From Taeniopygia guttata (Eukaryota; Chordata; Aves; Passeriformes; Estrildidae): DNA of 64,000 bases. Below, in pieces: positions 47,901 to 60,035 of the stretch. Below the pieces are notes generated by a model. It had not been told where the DNA came from, ran no database searches, and saw only the letters and a list, made by a program, of their open reading frames with translations. The translations under genes and the position numbers were made by a program. The stretch spans positions 2,728,001 through 2,792,000 of the forward strand of contig NC_133034.1 of NCBI RefSeq assembly GCF_048771995.1, read 5' to 3'. Numbering within the stretch: position 1 is the stretch's first letter; each line of letters opens with the position of its first letter.

Positions 47901-50900
47901 GTATTTAATTGAAAATACATATTTTTTAATTATTTGATATTAATCACAAAGTAATACTTAAGTACTTTCTCCTCTGTTTTCTTACATACAGCAAACATTC
48001 CCACTATAAAAAAATTAAAATATACTTCTCTTACTTTACCCAGAAGAACAGCCATTTTATGTCTCCATCTGCCTTTATTTAAGGAGGCAACTCTGATCCA
48101 AATGTTAAGTTGAGAGTTATAAATCCAGACATCTCGGCTATTGATTCTTCCACCTTTAAAATGAAACATAAGCCAATTTGAACAATTATTGAATGGATAA
48201 TGCTTCCTGTTAACATGCCCCTCTAGAGTGGGCAGTGAAAACTTTATATCCCTTTTTGGGATGCAACAAGGATCTATCAGTATTTATACATTATACTGAA
48301 TAAGTAATTTGCAGTGGATTTCAAAGATGAAATCACACAGTAAATTGTTTTCCTCACACTTTCCTTTCCCATAATGCTGAAATCACACCAGATTATTTCT
48401 TGAAGTTGTGATGCATTTTACTGGCTTTTGCCCAAGCTCCTTCCTGTACTTAGTCACCACCCAGATGAGACCCTAGAAATGCCCTGCCCGTGGCACATCC
48501 CTCCCAGCCCGTCCTCTGCCCGCTCTGTGGGCATCTCCTTGGCTTCTCACTTTGTTCAGATGACACAGCACACACACCTGAGGAGACCACCTCTTTGGTT
48601 AAACCAACACACAGAGCCTGCTGTCTGAACACCAGCTGCACCCTGTCATCTTCCCTTGCTAAAGCTCTGAATGTGCTGCTGGGAAAAGCCTGCTCAGGGT
48701 TTTTTGTCTGTAGTTTTCCCAGCTGTTGCTGCACACAGGCTCCTGCTGTATTTCACAGCAGGAAAAAAGCTGGTCTCTTTTAATACAACTGATGTCCTGG
48801 AATCAACTGTAAAAAACTGTGGATTCATGCCAAACAAGGACTCCAGAAAACACTTTTGTTTACAGTAAGATTGTGCTGGGGCTGGTGTTCACAGCAGCAA
48901 GTGACTTTCAGCTGAGCTTCTGGAAGTTCACAGTACAAAGATCTGCCACGCTACTTCAAAAGCAAACCAAAACAAACACACCCCATCAACAGGACACAAC
49001 AAAAACCAACCAAGCAAAGAAAGAAGTCGATGTTTTTGGCGGTTCTTCACCTGAAACAAGAATATCATTCCGCAGAGCACACACCGCATACTCAGACTTG
49101 GTGAACTCTGGAAGTTTAGCCAGTGACTTCCACTCTCCTGTCACAGGATCATAGCACTCCGTGTATGGCAAATTGAACCCTCCAACTCGTTCACAGCCTC
49201 CAACAACAACTATCACCTCAGAATAACCAGTTGATCTAAAAAAGTGAACACAGAAAATTAAGATGTAGGGGATATTAGTATAGGGAGGCCAAACAACATT
49301 GTCTTCAAAATTTGTGAAAAGCAGAAAAAATACTATTTAGCTTTAACTTCATAACAAGAATGAAAAAAAGAAAACAGAAGAAAGAATCATTTAGCAAACA
49401 GGTTTTCACTGTTTCCAGCTGTCTCATTACACAGCAGGTTACCACACTGACAGGAGTCCTGTGTAAGTGGTGGAGTTGTACTGCACAATGCTCTATGTAA
49501 AAACCATGTAATTAAATAACACAGAAAGCCTTTACTATAATAATGGTTTTCCTTTGACTGTACACATAGATCAGAAACAGAGTTCAAGCCAGGCTGGAGA
49601 CAATGAGATAAACAATCTGTTTCACAATTAAATCAGTCTTCATTCCCCCTGCTGAGCTTCACAAAATTAGTAATACTTTACAGCACCTAAATATTCCAAG
49701 TGTTTAAAAGCAGAAGGAATGTAGTCACCAAAACAAGGAAAAAAAAAAACAACCTTAGAGCCAGTGCACAGTAAAGCAGAAAACAGCAGTGACAGGAGGA
49801 AATATAAAGGAATACTGAAATAAAAGTTCAACCCTAAAACCAAAAACTACAACTCAGTGGGATTAAATCAGGCATTAGACAGCAATGTATCCAAACAGAC
49901 CTTTAAGTTCTATTCCACACACTGATTCTCCTTCTATTAACCACATTATACATATTCTGTATTCACAGCAGTAACAAAACTTATTTAGCAAAAATTAATG
50001 CACATTTGAATGCAGAGAATCAACCAACTATCTTTGATGTGCAAATCACACTGTGACCACATTTTTTCCTCCTCTCAGACTTATGATTTCTTGTCAGCAT
50101 TTGTCAAACTCCTTTCCTTTCAGAGCATTTTCAAATTAAAGCACTTTGCACTGACATAGTTATTTCAAGGACTGCTGTCAGTTAATCAAAACTGAATGTA
50201 AGACTGATTTTATTTCTGATGAGCCTTTTTGTTGTGCTGTGCTTTCTATGATCCCACTGTGAAGAGGTATCTCATAGAACAGACGCTCCTGCCACTGCTG
50301 AGTACTGCAGTGTTATCCCAAAAATAAAGAAGAGATTTATGACTGGATTTGAGATAAAAGTTCCATGATCTGTCCCTAAAATCCCTAACATGATCTTATG
50401 TACATATTCACCTATAAATCCAGATAAGGCTTTCCCTGTTTTGAAACATCATGAAAAAAACTCATGAGCCCATCTATCACCTTGTCACCACACACCAAAT
50501 GGAAATATTCCATAGATGTTTTTACCCAGAATACTGTAAACAGCCAAAGGCAATGCTAAATGCTAACATCCTACAGGATGAGATAAATGCTGAGGAATGA
50601 TCTTACACACCTGAACCCAGCAGAAGAAATTCTTGTCAGCTGCTCAGCTTTGAAGTCACGCTCCTTCCTGGTTTCTATGTATTTACTGTTTACTGGTTTT
50701 TGCTTTTTTGAGGAACAACTCTGTAAAGAATCTCTCAAAGGGTAAGAGACGGGAAGTTCCTGTGCCAACAAAGCATTGCCCAAGAAAAGAACTTCCATAA
50801 AAGCAAGACATTCATCTCGTAATTTGCCTTAGAAGCAAGCCCAAAGACACCAGCTAATTGTGTACAAAGAGGTTTATCTGTGCATTACTTTCTAGATTAG

Positions 50901-53900
50901 AATTAAGGCCTCCATTCACCTACTGTAAAGATCACTGTGACAGATTATCTGTCTGGTTTAAAACTAAATGAACCAAAAAACTTTGCTCGGAGAGAGCTTT
51001 TTATGAATTGCTGTAATGGAGCTTTTCAAGAAAATATTCATTTAGCACAGTATTTCAAATCCAAAGAGAACAAAAAAATTTCCTAACATTACCTATATGA
51101 CCAGATTTTTTTCTTCAGGAAATAAAAATTTTCTCCATTGTAGTTTCTTGACCGAGTCTTGCACTGTGCAGGTTTTATAGTTAGTTCCAAATACTTTTTT
51201 TTTTTTTTTCCAAATGACAGAGCACACATCCATTTTTAAAAAGAGTAAAATGCGGTAGGAATACACAAAAAGAACATTCAGGCAAAGGCTAATTCCAGAA
51301 AAGAACTAAGGCTATATTTAAATGAAGGTTAGAAAAAGCTGTGACCTCAACCAGTAGTACAGGAAGCCCTTCTTGTAGCCCTCAGAAGACACAGCGAGAG
51401 CAAAGTAACACCGGTGTTAAACCAGGCTGTAAAGATTCCAGGAGACACCATCCCACCAAGAATGGGGGCATGAAACAGAAAAGAGGGAGTGGAAGAACCA
51501 ACAGTGCCATACAATTCCATGCATTTCCAAGAGCAGGCTTTCCTGGGGTCCTGAGCTCCACACACACCCCTTGATGAGGTGAAAACGCCAACCAGCACAC
51601 CATGAGCAGGACTGAAGAACTTGTGGTAGCTCAAACAGACCACGTTCAAAACCATGGTAAGTTCAGAAAACAAATTACAGAAATTCAAACAAACTACAGA
51701 AATTCTAGAAAATCACTACTTTTTTCTTCCTCGCTGTTAAATCAATTTTGAGTAGTAAATGAGGTAGCAGGCAAAATGTAAAGTGAACTAGAAACCCATC
51801 TCCAAGTGGGAAAAATAAGGGACTACATTAAAGCTTTCCAAAGGCAACCGAAAAGGACATGTTAAAATGTATAAACATCCTGGTTAAAGAGCACACTCAG
51901 GTACTGTTCAACAGCAGCTTTGCTCAAAGCCTGAAGGTAACTCAAAGCACACAGCAGTTTAGGGTATGGAAGTGTGCCACTGCTCACTGCCTGCTCTCAG
52001 CCTGGAGATTCGGTGTGCAGCACAACGGGAGGCACAGGAGAGGCTCAGAGGGAGCAGGAGGCACAGCCTCAAGATGTCACTGTTGCAGGTCCATGACTGA
52101 AAGGCTGTCTCAGAAAGACCTGCACTTGCCAAGGATGCCTTAGTGGCAAAGAGAACAGTTATGCCACACTTTAAACTTTTATTTAACTCTTAACTTACCA
52201 GGTAACCGTTCACTGGCTTGAAAAAGAAAAAAAATCAACTTGAATTACAATGTTGTGTGTTCTTTGAAAAACAAGTAGAACACATTTCACCCACAGGTGC
52301 ATCCATATCCATACAACTGGTAGCAATTTATATCCCCAAGTTTCACTAAAAGCACTGGTGAGGGAATTTTTTATCCTGTAGCCTGTCTCCTTTTAGAAAC
52401 AGTTTATATAGAAAAGACATTGGAGGAAGGCAAGAAAACAAGAGAAGAGCTCTCCATTGCCCTCCCCTCCCCAAAGCCCCCCAAAATGCTCAAAAAAAGC
52501 TGATGAAAACATGGGGGAAGAGGACCTGGGAACTATTTCAAAACATGATCTCTTTTTGCTATAGGCAACGGAAACAGACAACAGAAACAAATGACAAGGA
52601 ACTATTCCATGAATGTAATATAGAAAAGGGGAAAAAATTCCTGCTGGGATGCCAGCCAGTTTTTCTCTTTGTAAATTACTTCTCTTGTTCCTACTTACTC
52701 AAACTCCCACTGCAGTTTAACTCAGCAGTAAAACCAACAAACCCCCTGGCTTTAGAAATCACCTGTATTAGGCAAGTACTTTCATTTGCAAACTGGAGCC
52801 CTGCTCTGGGGATGTTCAGAATTTCAAGCACATACATCCCCTACACTGACAGAACTCCTGAGAGTATTTGCCTTCCTCAGCCAATTGAGTAAGAAAAGCA
52901 GAATAAACACCAAACCAAACACTGCAGCTTGCAGCCCCCTCCAAGTGTCTGAATTCCAGCCCAGAAACAACCAGTGCAGGAATTCCCAAACTGTTGTGAT
53001 CCAAAGGCTTGCAAAGACCTCTCACAACAGTTTCCAGCTTGGAAAGCCTGGGTGGGAGCAGGGCTGCAGGCACTTTAAGATGAATTTCGTCTCTCACGGC
53101 AGGACTGACGACTGGAAAGCCACTAATGGGGCAAACACTGCCAAGTGGTTTTTTTCCCCTTAAGCAAGCCTTTAACACCTGCCAAAAAAATAAAGGTTCC
53201 CTGCAGAGTCACTGTAGAGCAACCACATATGAGTAAGAGTAAACAAAGAAGAGTAACTCCTAATACAATGTCTAGACCATCATTGCATCACCTTAATGTA
53301 ACATATGATTTTATTAAAAACTGCTCAAATCAGCTGGAGTTAACGATGAACTATCATCTGTACTACCATTGACATGAGGCAGGGAAAATATTTTTCAGGA
53401 AAAAAAGAATCATAATAGCCATTGCTCATAAATGCCACTAATGGATTCTTCCTCATTTCTTCTTGCAATTTCAGTCACCTATTTGTGTAACACATTATTA
53501 AGCAGCACCAATTCTGAATGATTAAAATGTCACCCAATGAGCATGAAATACTTCAGGAACTGTTTCATGATTCTTTAAAAATACAATATTTGGTTTATTT
53601 ACAGTTAACAACCTGTTGTCCTGCTCTCTATTACAAATACATATGCTACTCCATCTGTAAAATATTTGTGATGTATAGCAAGGAAATACTCTGAAAACAT
53701 AATACCCCCATCCACATCCTTTGTGGTGTGCTCTACATTTACATGACTTTGCTACAAAAAGAAAGGTGGGGAAATTGAATGGTTTTCCTGCCAAAGCACA
53801 ATAAGATCTCTTAAAGATATTGCTATTATATGAAGTAACTTAATATCTCCCTTAGCAAACATTAACCATAAGAAAGTATTTTACTTGCAAGGTAATATAA

Positions 53901-55064
53901 CTTCACTTACCTTTTTTCAGAGCAAAAAAGTGCTCTGTGCAAAAAGACTCATTTATGCACATTCTCCAGAGACACGGGAGCCTCATGCATGTGGGGAAGC
54001 ACAGAAGCATAACTGCAGCAGCTCCAGAGTTTAGCAAAGTAAAATAATCTGCAAAATATTCTTCTCCAGGCATGCATATATCAAACATCTGTATATCAAA
54101 TTATGTCTTTCTGCAGAAAAAAAAGGTTAAAAGAATTTCCTCACCTGCGTGGCCTAGTTCTGGGAGACATCATCTCGTTTCCAAGGATATGGTATCGCCT
54201 GGCTTCGTGCAGCAGCTGATAGCACTCTGGGGAATTCTGGATCAGCTGGTCCACTTCCACAGTCTGAACAAAGTAGTTGGGGTGCAGGAGCGGGAGCCTG
54301 ACGTGCGTCAGGAGCTCGTGGAGCACGGGCCGGCGCAGCTCGACCGCGCGGTACACCCAGCGCATCACGGCCTCGAACACCATCTCCTCCTTGCTGATCA
54401 CCAGCTCGTCGCTGCAAATGTAATCAATAAGCTCGTCCTTCCCCAGCTCCAGGAATTCTTCGTGCTGGGACACATCCTCAAAGGTCTGCAGCGCGAAGTT
54501 CCTGCACTTGGTGAACAGCGTCTTGAGCGAGTGCGTGTCCGCGAAGCGCTGGATGCCCAGGCAATTGCACGGATCCAGCTGCTCCTCCAGGAACTTGGCG
54601 CAGGCGTCACGCAGGACGCTGATCTGGAACAGGCTCGACGTTTCGAAGAGATACTGCACGTTCTCCGTCGTGATCTTCACCTTGCCCGTGTACACGTACT
54701 GCAAAAAGCAATCCATGGCTTCGGCAAAGATGCCGTTGATCTCCACCAGCATCTCCCGGCTCTCCCTGTGGTCGTTGCAGAACATGGCTCGGAAGTAGCT
54801 GCTGCAGGCCGAGAGCACGGCGCGGTGGCACGGGAACTCCCGGCCCTCCACGCAGATGATGACGTCCGTGAACAGCCGGCTGTCTCGGAATTCATTGAAG
54901 ATCTGGAGAATGCTTTCTGCGTGGGATGATCCCGAGGAGAAGTCGAAAAACTCAGGGCCTGACAACGATTTTGGGTCCATTTCAAAAACTTTCCGCTTGG
55001 TTGCAGGGGAATCTCGTATCCCGCTATCCTCTCTATTCAGTCTGCGTCCCAATATTAGTACCAT
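44798..55064 (-). CDS. KLHL24: KLHL24, kelch-like protein 24 (complete, 600 aa, six coding exons)
   Basis: KLHL24 is the substrate-recognition subunit of a cytoplasmic CUL3-RBX1 ubiquitin ligase. Keratin 14 is a known substrate in skin, and it is also reported as a modulator of the kainate receptor subunit GluK2. Coding exons, minus strand: 55064-54145, 49235-49051, 48153-48035, 46969-46781, 46325-46137 and 44998-44798. They join in phase to exactly 600 codons plus TAA, the length of the human protein. Domains: N-terminal tail 1-65, BTB about 66-133 (binds CUL3, dimerises), BACK about 168-270, and six kelch repeats from about 314, with Gly-Gly doublets at 319/320, 369/370, 413/414, 460/461, 508/509 and 550/551. 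The start ATG has a strong context (A at -3, G at +4). A second in-frame Met at residue 29 matches the human internal start. No stops or frameshifts were seen. Confidence 0.98.
46137..46325 (-). CDS. KLHL24: KLHL24 exon, kelch repeats 4-5 (residues 472-534)
   Basis: It encodes VQSYDPDTNSWLLRATIPI and NLIYVAGGLTKAIYCYDP, ending NTFSRQ before GTAATT. Phase 0 at both ends. Confidence 0.96.
46781..46969 (-). CDS. KLHL24: KLHL24 exon, kelch repeats 3-4 (residues 409-471)
   Basis: It encodes VYVVGGYDGQNRLSSVECYD and KLFVIGGGPDDNTCSDK, phase 0 at both ends. Acceptor TTTGTGCAG, donor AAG before GTCAGT. Confidence 0.96.
48035..48153 (-). CDS. KLHL24: KLHL24 exon, kelch repeat 2 (residues 369-408)
   Basis: It encodes GRINSRDVWIYNSQLNIWIR to MAVLLGK. 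Acceptor CATTTTAAAG, donor AAA before GTAAGA. Confidence 0.96.
49051..49235 (-). CDS. KLHL24: KLHL24 exon, kelch repeat 1 (residues 307-369)
   Basis: It encodes STGYSEVIVVVGGCERVGGF and ECYDPVTGEWKSLAKLPEF, a full kelch blade. Acceptor TTTTTTAG, donor TCAG before GTGAAG. Confidence 0.96.
49236..54144 (-). other. KLHL24: KLHL24 intron between BTB-BACK exon and first kelch exon (4.9 kb)
   Basis: AT-rich, with a run of 17 T at about 51195-51211. No repeat family or additional exon was recognised. The flanking Arg307 codon is split cleanly across it. Confidence 0.75.
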
Positions 55065-55132
55065 TGTTACATCAGTTGGCTATAGAGTCATTGAGAAAAA
55101 CTTGCAGAGGTTCTCCTTCTCAGTGCAACGGT
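54145..55132 (-). CDS. KLHL24: KLHL24 first coding exon (5' UTR tail, residues 1-307): BTB and BACK
   Basis: The CDS starts at 55064. The best acceptor is TTTTAATTTTTCAG before 55132, leaving 68 leader bases in this exon; a weaker alternative is CTATAG before 55079. The exon encodes MVLILGRRLNRED, the BTB domain (LFTDVIICVEGREFPCHRAV) and the BACK domain (IQRFADTHSLKTLF to ECYQLLHEARRYHILG). It is unusually GC- and CpG-rich. Donor: AG before GTGAGG. Confidence 0.96.
55067..55072 (-). promoter_or_regulatory. KLHL24: Start-stop element ATGTAA two bases upstream of the KLHL24 ATG
   Basis: The leader reads CTGATGTAACAATGG, an ATG directly followed by TAA and then, after CA, the main ATG. Such minimal upstream frames can hold or recycle ribosomes. 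The element lies in the coding exon itself, so it is present whichever acceptor is used. Confidence 0.6.
55080..55091 (-). CDS. Three-codon upstream ORF (MTL) in the KLHL24 leader
   Basis: ATG ACT CTA TAG lies upstream of the start-stop element. It is in the mature mRNA only if the stronger acceptor before 55132 is used. Confidence 0.4.
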   Translation of the reverse strand: MTL

Positions 55133-58100
55133 CTGAAAAATTAAAACACCTTGGTATTCAGTCTGACACACTCTTAGCTGCATCACAGGAATTAGACAAG
55201 ATACTTGTTTGCTCACTCTAAGAATTGGTGAAACTGTTGACCTTTCTTGGAGGTGGCACAGGGCAAATTAGTGTGCACCTTGCCCAGGGCAGTGCATCAC
55301 TGCCAAGCATTAAATGCAAAATGTACCCAGAAAACAGCTGCCTGGGACATTCTGGGCAATTTCTGAATGTCCCAGAATCGCTGGTACTGCATTAGTGTGC
55401 AAGGTAAAAAATCTCAAGATCTGAGCTCCAGCAAATCACCTGGCTGACAGAAGCCAAATTTCTCCTGAATAATGATCAAGAGCTTCAACTTTTGCCTTTT
55501 TTCAGTGTGGTCCTCATTTCAGCTGAAGCCTCCAAAATACTAATATAACAGCACTTGTCAAAAAGGGAGGGGGAGAAGACTGAAATTTTAAAAGCAAAAA
55601 TTTAATTGAGTAACCACTCCATTTTCATTATAAAGTCTATCATAATGAAGTCTTATAACGCTAGAGTTAAATAGCAACCTGTGATCTCAACAACTAACCT
55701 TGACAGTAAGTTTCTACCTGTTCATTCCTAACATCTAAAAATTAGTTCACTGATAATCTATGATTCAATTAAAAATTAATGTAAACTGCTAGCACACACA
55801 GATCAGAATGAAAGATGAACTACAAGTTTTTGTGTAAAAGTACTGGAAATATGAACAAAGGGCAACTTGCTGAAGACAGGGGATTTTCTGTTTCCAAAGC
55901 ACTACTGGCAAAAAATTATAAGCAGAAGTTTTTGCTTGAACACCTTCCAGTTTCAAGTACAAGTGTAAAGGTTCCTCCCAGCATGCAAACACACACTCAC
56001 ATTATCAGAGCACTGAAGTTGCAAAAATCAAATACTCAAACGTTCGTGTGTGCCAATATTAAAGTGTGTAGGTGAAGAAAATGCAGCTGACTTTGCAAAT
56101 AGCACACGCTAGAGGAACCAACCTACCACAACAGGGCTTTTTGCTTCTCCTGAGCTTTAAAATGACCTGGATGAATGTACACCAAGACATACTGAGGCAG
56201 CAAGAGGTTGGCAAAGCACTCTCTCAGGCCTGGCATTGGCACAATTCCAATTGCTTGTAATATTTATTTGTATGGCTACAAGGACACAAAGTGAGTTATT
56301 TTCAAGCTTAGGGAAACTTTTTTCATGCCTCCCAAGGTTTTATTCGATTTCCCTGAATCCACAGTCAGGAAACACCAACTCCTCTCAGCAACTTCATTTC
56401 CTGATGAGCTCCCATCCTCAGAGCTGCAATTACCCAGTCCCAGACTGGCCACGTCACCACTTAATATAGAACACAATGAATGTGCTTTTTTTAAACAGCC
56501 TTTTTACACAGCACCTTTAAAAGGCACCATCTGAACAAACAGCAAGGAAAGAATGCAGGCTGTCCCTTCACTCATTGAGAAAAGAGGTTCTAAAACTATA
56601 TCACGTCCCCAATAAAATTTTTTACACAAATTTACAAGGTAGATTCTTGGTCTGGGGCTCATTTACCCTACAAAATACTTAATTTTAATTTGACTTAAAT
56701 TAGGACCAGTTGTCACATTGATGCCTGAAAAACGCTGTTGCAATGAGCCTATCTAACAACTGATTGCTTCAGAGAACTAACAGGCACAAACAATCTGATC
56801 TGTAGCTGACATTCTATCCCCCTATTGCACAATCACTTCACCCTGGAATGACACAGCCCCGATACAAAACAACACCAGCAACCACCCCCAGCACCTCAGC
56901 AGCTCTGCTGCCAAAATCCTGCCCCTGCACTGAATTCCAACTGCAGCTAGCTAGGTACTACTCGCATGAGGAAGTGGGCAGAAACAAAGCAGCAGCAGCA
57001 GCAAAGGGAAAAATAACAATGCAAATATAAATATAGACACAAAAGGCTGAATTCCAGCATCGCAGATTTAAATCAGGTGAATTTCACAAAAGCTAATGGA
57101 CCTCTTCCAAAGAAAGTTAGCCTGAAATTAAAATCAAGACCCTGATGTTGCATGAAAGGGCAAAACACAGCAATTAAGTAAAAATTCTTCAAGATGATAT
57201 CTTTCTCATTATGTGAGAAGTTAAGACAGCACTGTATTATGCAATCATTAATAACCAGAAACAAGGGCTCTGGGCTACAACTGCTCACTGAAGGAAGCAA
57301 TGTCTTCTTTATGCTTGGAATATCACAAAATTAGTGGTCAGCAAATGTTTTTTTTTACTGTCCTAATAGTTTAAAGAAATGGGAGAATAAAAAAAAAATC
57401 CACAGAGTAAAATCTACTCAAGGGAATAAATACTGTAAAATCACAAATAGGATTCTAAAAAGGAGAAAGAACTCCTCTTCATTGCAGAACGTACTGTTTT
57501 TAAATGTACTTTCTGTCCAGTTAATTACTTCTGCAGGTTTGCTCCAGCAAAACAATTTCACAAGCCTATCAGTAACAGTGTCACATGTTCAGCTCTATCA
57601 CATTTACGTGTTGCCTTCCTGCAAATCTTGCTCCAGCAGTTTTAAAATGTCACCTTCCAGCTGCCAAAGTGGGAAATGCAGAGGGGAACCTGTGCCTGAG
57701 GTTGAGCTGGATATTGTGCAAAAGGGGGAAATATAGCAGGACAGACCTATCTGCACCTTTCCTGCATGCCTTACCTGCCTAAAGACCCTGCACTGCAAAA
57801 CACCAATCATTCAGAGAATTAACACTCAGATCTCTTCAATAAGTTTAAACAAAGCAAAAGAAAAATACAATTTTTCCCCTCCAAACACAAGGACTGGGAA
57901 TTATTTGATTAAAAAAAAAAAATAAATACAAAAGCCACTGAATTGCTTGTCTGATCAAGGGTCAACAAGGACAGATCTTAAGCATTCAGTCTGCCCATTT
58001 GAAAAACTAGAAAAGAAAACCAAATCACACTTACAATCAACAGGTTTTATAAATGCTTTCCAAACACAGACATGGCTCTGAGACGGATGTTACCTCACAC

Positions 58101-58473
58101 ACGTATTTCTGAGTTAAGCTGGGTTCACCACGAGTTCAGGTTCCTCTATTTCCTTCACCTACACCATCCATAACCTTGTCACACAAGCTGTTCCTCAGAA
58201 ATACCCTAGAAGCCAGATTCAGAGGCCGCTAGAAGTCTATAAACGTTTGCCCTGACACCTTCTATCAGTAAAGCCTCTTACACAAAATACTGTTATGTTG
58301 CACTGAACTCCTCCTTCCTCTGCTGCAACCCGCGGTGTGTCACGCACAGCAGCGCCAGCAGCTGGGTTCCTGTCCCCCGTGTGTCCCCGAGCTCGGGCCA
58401 GCCCCTGCAGCGACACCCGGTCCCCAGGTGTGCCCGAGCCCCTCTGCTGCCCTCGGGGTGCGCTGTCCCGTAC
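55133..58473 (-). other. KLHL24: KLHL24 5' intron (3.3 kb, to the proximal candidate first exon)
   Basis: AT-rich non-coding sequence upstream of the coding exon; no further exon or RNA gene could be supported. Confidence 0.6.
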
Positions 58474-58800
58474 CTGCGGCTGTGCTGGGCTGCTGCAGTG
58501 CCCGGGAGGCGAGTCCAGCCCTGCCCGGCGCGGGCAGCGCCGTGAGGGGAGAAGGGGAGGCGCTGGCGGCAGGCCCGGCAGCACCGTGCGCTGGCACCGG
58601 TGTGAGCGTGTGAGCAGCAGCACCCCGCAGACTGCCCCGGCACCCCCAGAGCCGACACCAGCACGGGAACGGCGAGCTCATGGCGAGGCCTGGGAACGGC
58701 AGCCGGGGCTGAGCTTTGCGATGGGAGATAAGGCGGCGGCGGCGCCGCAGGTGCGGCACTGAGGGGCAGAGAACGAACCCCGCACCTGCTCCTCCCGCCG
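58320..58800. promoter_or_regulatory. KLHL24: CpG island with a candidate alternative KLHL24 first exon
   Basis: A GC-rich, CpG-dense patch lies 3.3 kb upstream of the coding exon. The minus strand has a good donor, GCCGCAG before GTACGG, with the exon's last base at 58474. No TATA box is at a fitting distance. It is probably an internal alternative promoter of KLHL24, but transcript evidence is needed. Confidence 0.5.
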
Positions 58801-59631
58801 AGCAAGAGGGCGTGGGGAAAAACAGCACAACCTTCCCAAACAAACGCAACACTTCGCTTTCCTTCATCTTTCTTTGGGATGTCAAAAAGACCAAAAATGC
58901 TGTTGGTTTTAAAGATTTTTTTTTTTTTAACAAAACGGTTATTTAAGATTGGAATGTCTAAGATGAAGTCTTTAAGAATACTGATTAACTAGTAAACAAG
59001 AACTGACCGTGATCGAACTGATTGACGTGGTTAAGAGTTAGCTGAACTGCAGAAGTTTTTCATTCTAATGTAGGACACTATCCTGGTTTCTAAAAAAGAA
59101 AGAATGTCAAAAGTCAACAGTAATTCAAGCTAGTGACACACACACAAAAAACCCTTAAGTGCCCTCAAAAGTCACCCAGCAAAAAAACAGGAACTGATTT
59201 GGACATGAGAGTCACGATTATTAAGTAAAACAAAACAAAAATAAGCATTGAAAAGGGACACCTTGAAACTGCAGAACCCTTTATGTACCTTTTTGTAAAC
59301 GAAAAGGTCCCTCAGAGGGAAAAAAACCAACTTAAATAATGAAAAAGTGAGGGGGGAAAAGCACACTGCATAATATTATTCACGCATGGGGAAGAAAGAG
59401 TGAAAAAGTTCCAGTCCTTCCCCTTTGGCTTCGCTGTCGTTCTTGCACGTGATGCAGATTTTGCTAAACCAAAGCCGAGCCTGAGCACTGGCCACAGCGT
59501 TCCAGGGCCCGGGGGTCAGCCAGATGCCAGCACATCCAACACCGGGCAGCGCCCGCCGGGGTGGAGCACGGCCCGGCCGCCCGGGAAGGCGCCGGGGACG
59601 CGTGCAGAACGGACCCGGCCGCGCCCAGCCC

Positions 59632-59671
59632 CGGCACGGCACGGCACGGCACGGCACGGCACAGCACGGCA
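59632..59671. repeat. CGGCA pentanucleotide microsatellite, eight units
   Basis: Eight CGGCA units run in tandem, the seventh changed to CAGCA, inside the KLHL24 CpG island. Confidence 0.9.
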
Positions 59672-59828
59672 GGGCCGGGCAGGGCCCGCGGCAGCTGCTG
59701 CCGCAGGGAACAGCGCCGGAGCCGAGCGCAGGGAAGCGCGGCCGGAGGCGGCGGCACAAAATGGCTCCTCCCGGCCCGCCCTCCAGCTCACCTTCACCCC
59801 GCCGGGCCGCGGCCCCCCCGCGCCCCGG

Positions 59829-59906
59829 CCAATCCGCGCCCGCGGCCCCCCGCGCCCCGGCCAATCCGCGCCCGCGGCCCCGCCCCCGCCCGCCCGCGCG
59901 CCCAAT
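59829..59906 (+). promoter_or_regulatory. Three CCAAT boxes in a repeated GC-rich context
   Basis: CCAATCCGCGCCCGCGG occurs at 59829, 59861 and 59902, spaced 32 and 41 bases. The first two sit in a near-perfect 32-base direct repeat. CCAAT is the NF-Y core. All three point the same way on the plus strand. Confidence 0.6.
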
Positions 59907-60035
59907 CCGCGCCCGCGGGGGGCTCGGGGGGCTCGCGCCGGTCCGTCCCGCGGGGGCTCCGCGCCCCCCCCGCTCTGCCCGCCGGGCCGGGGGCGCAGCG
60001 CCCGCCGGCAGCGCCGGCCGCGGGGCAGGAGCGGC

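Noticed and set aside
54072..54929. 285-codon plus-strand frame opposite the KLHL24 BTB-BACK exon
   Set aside because: It is the antisense shadow of a GC3-rich coding exon; residues mirror the sense codons and there is no independent domain.
55074..55085. CTATAG as the main acceptor of the KLHL24 coding exon
   Set aside because: Its pyrimidine tract is poor; TTTTAATTTTTCAG 53 bases further upstream is much stronger. It is kept only as an alternative.
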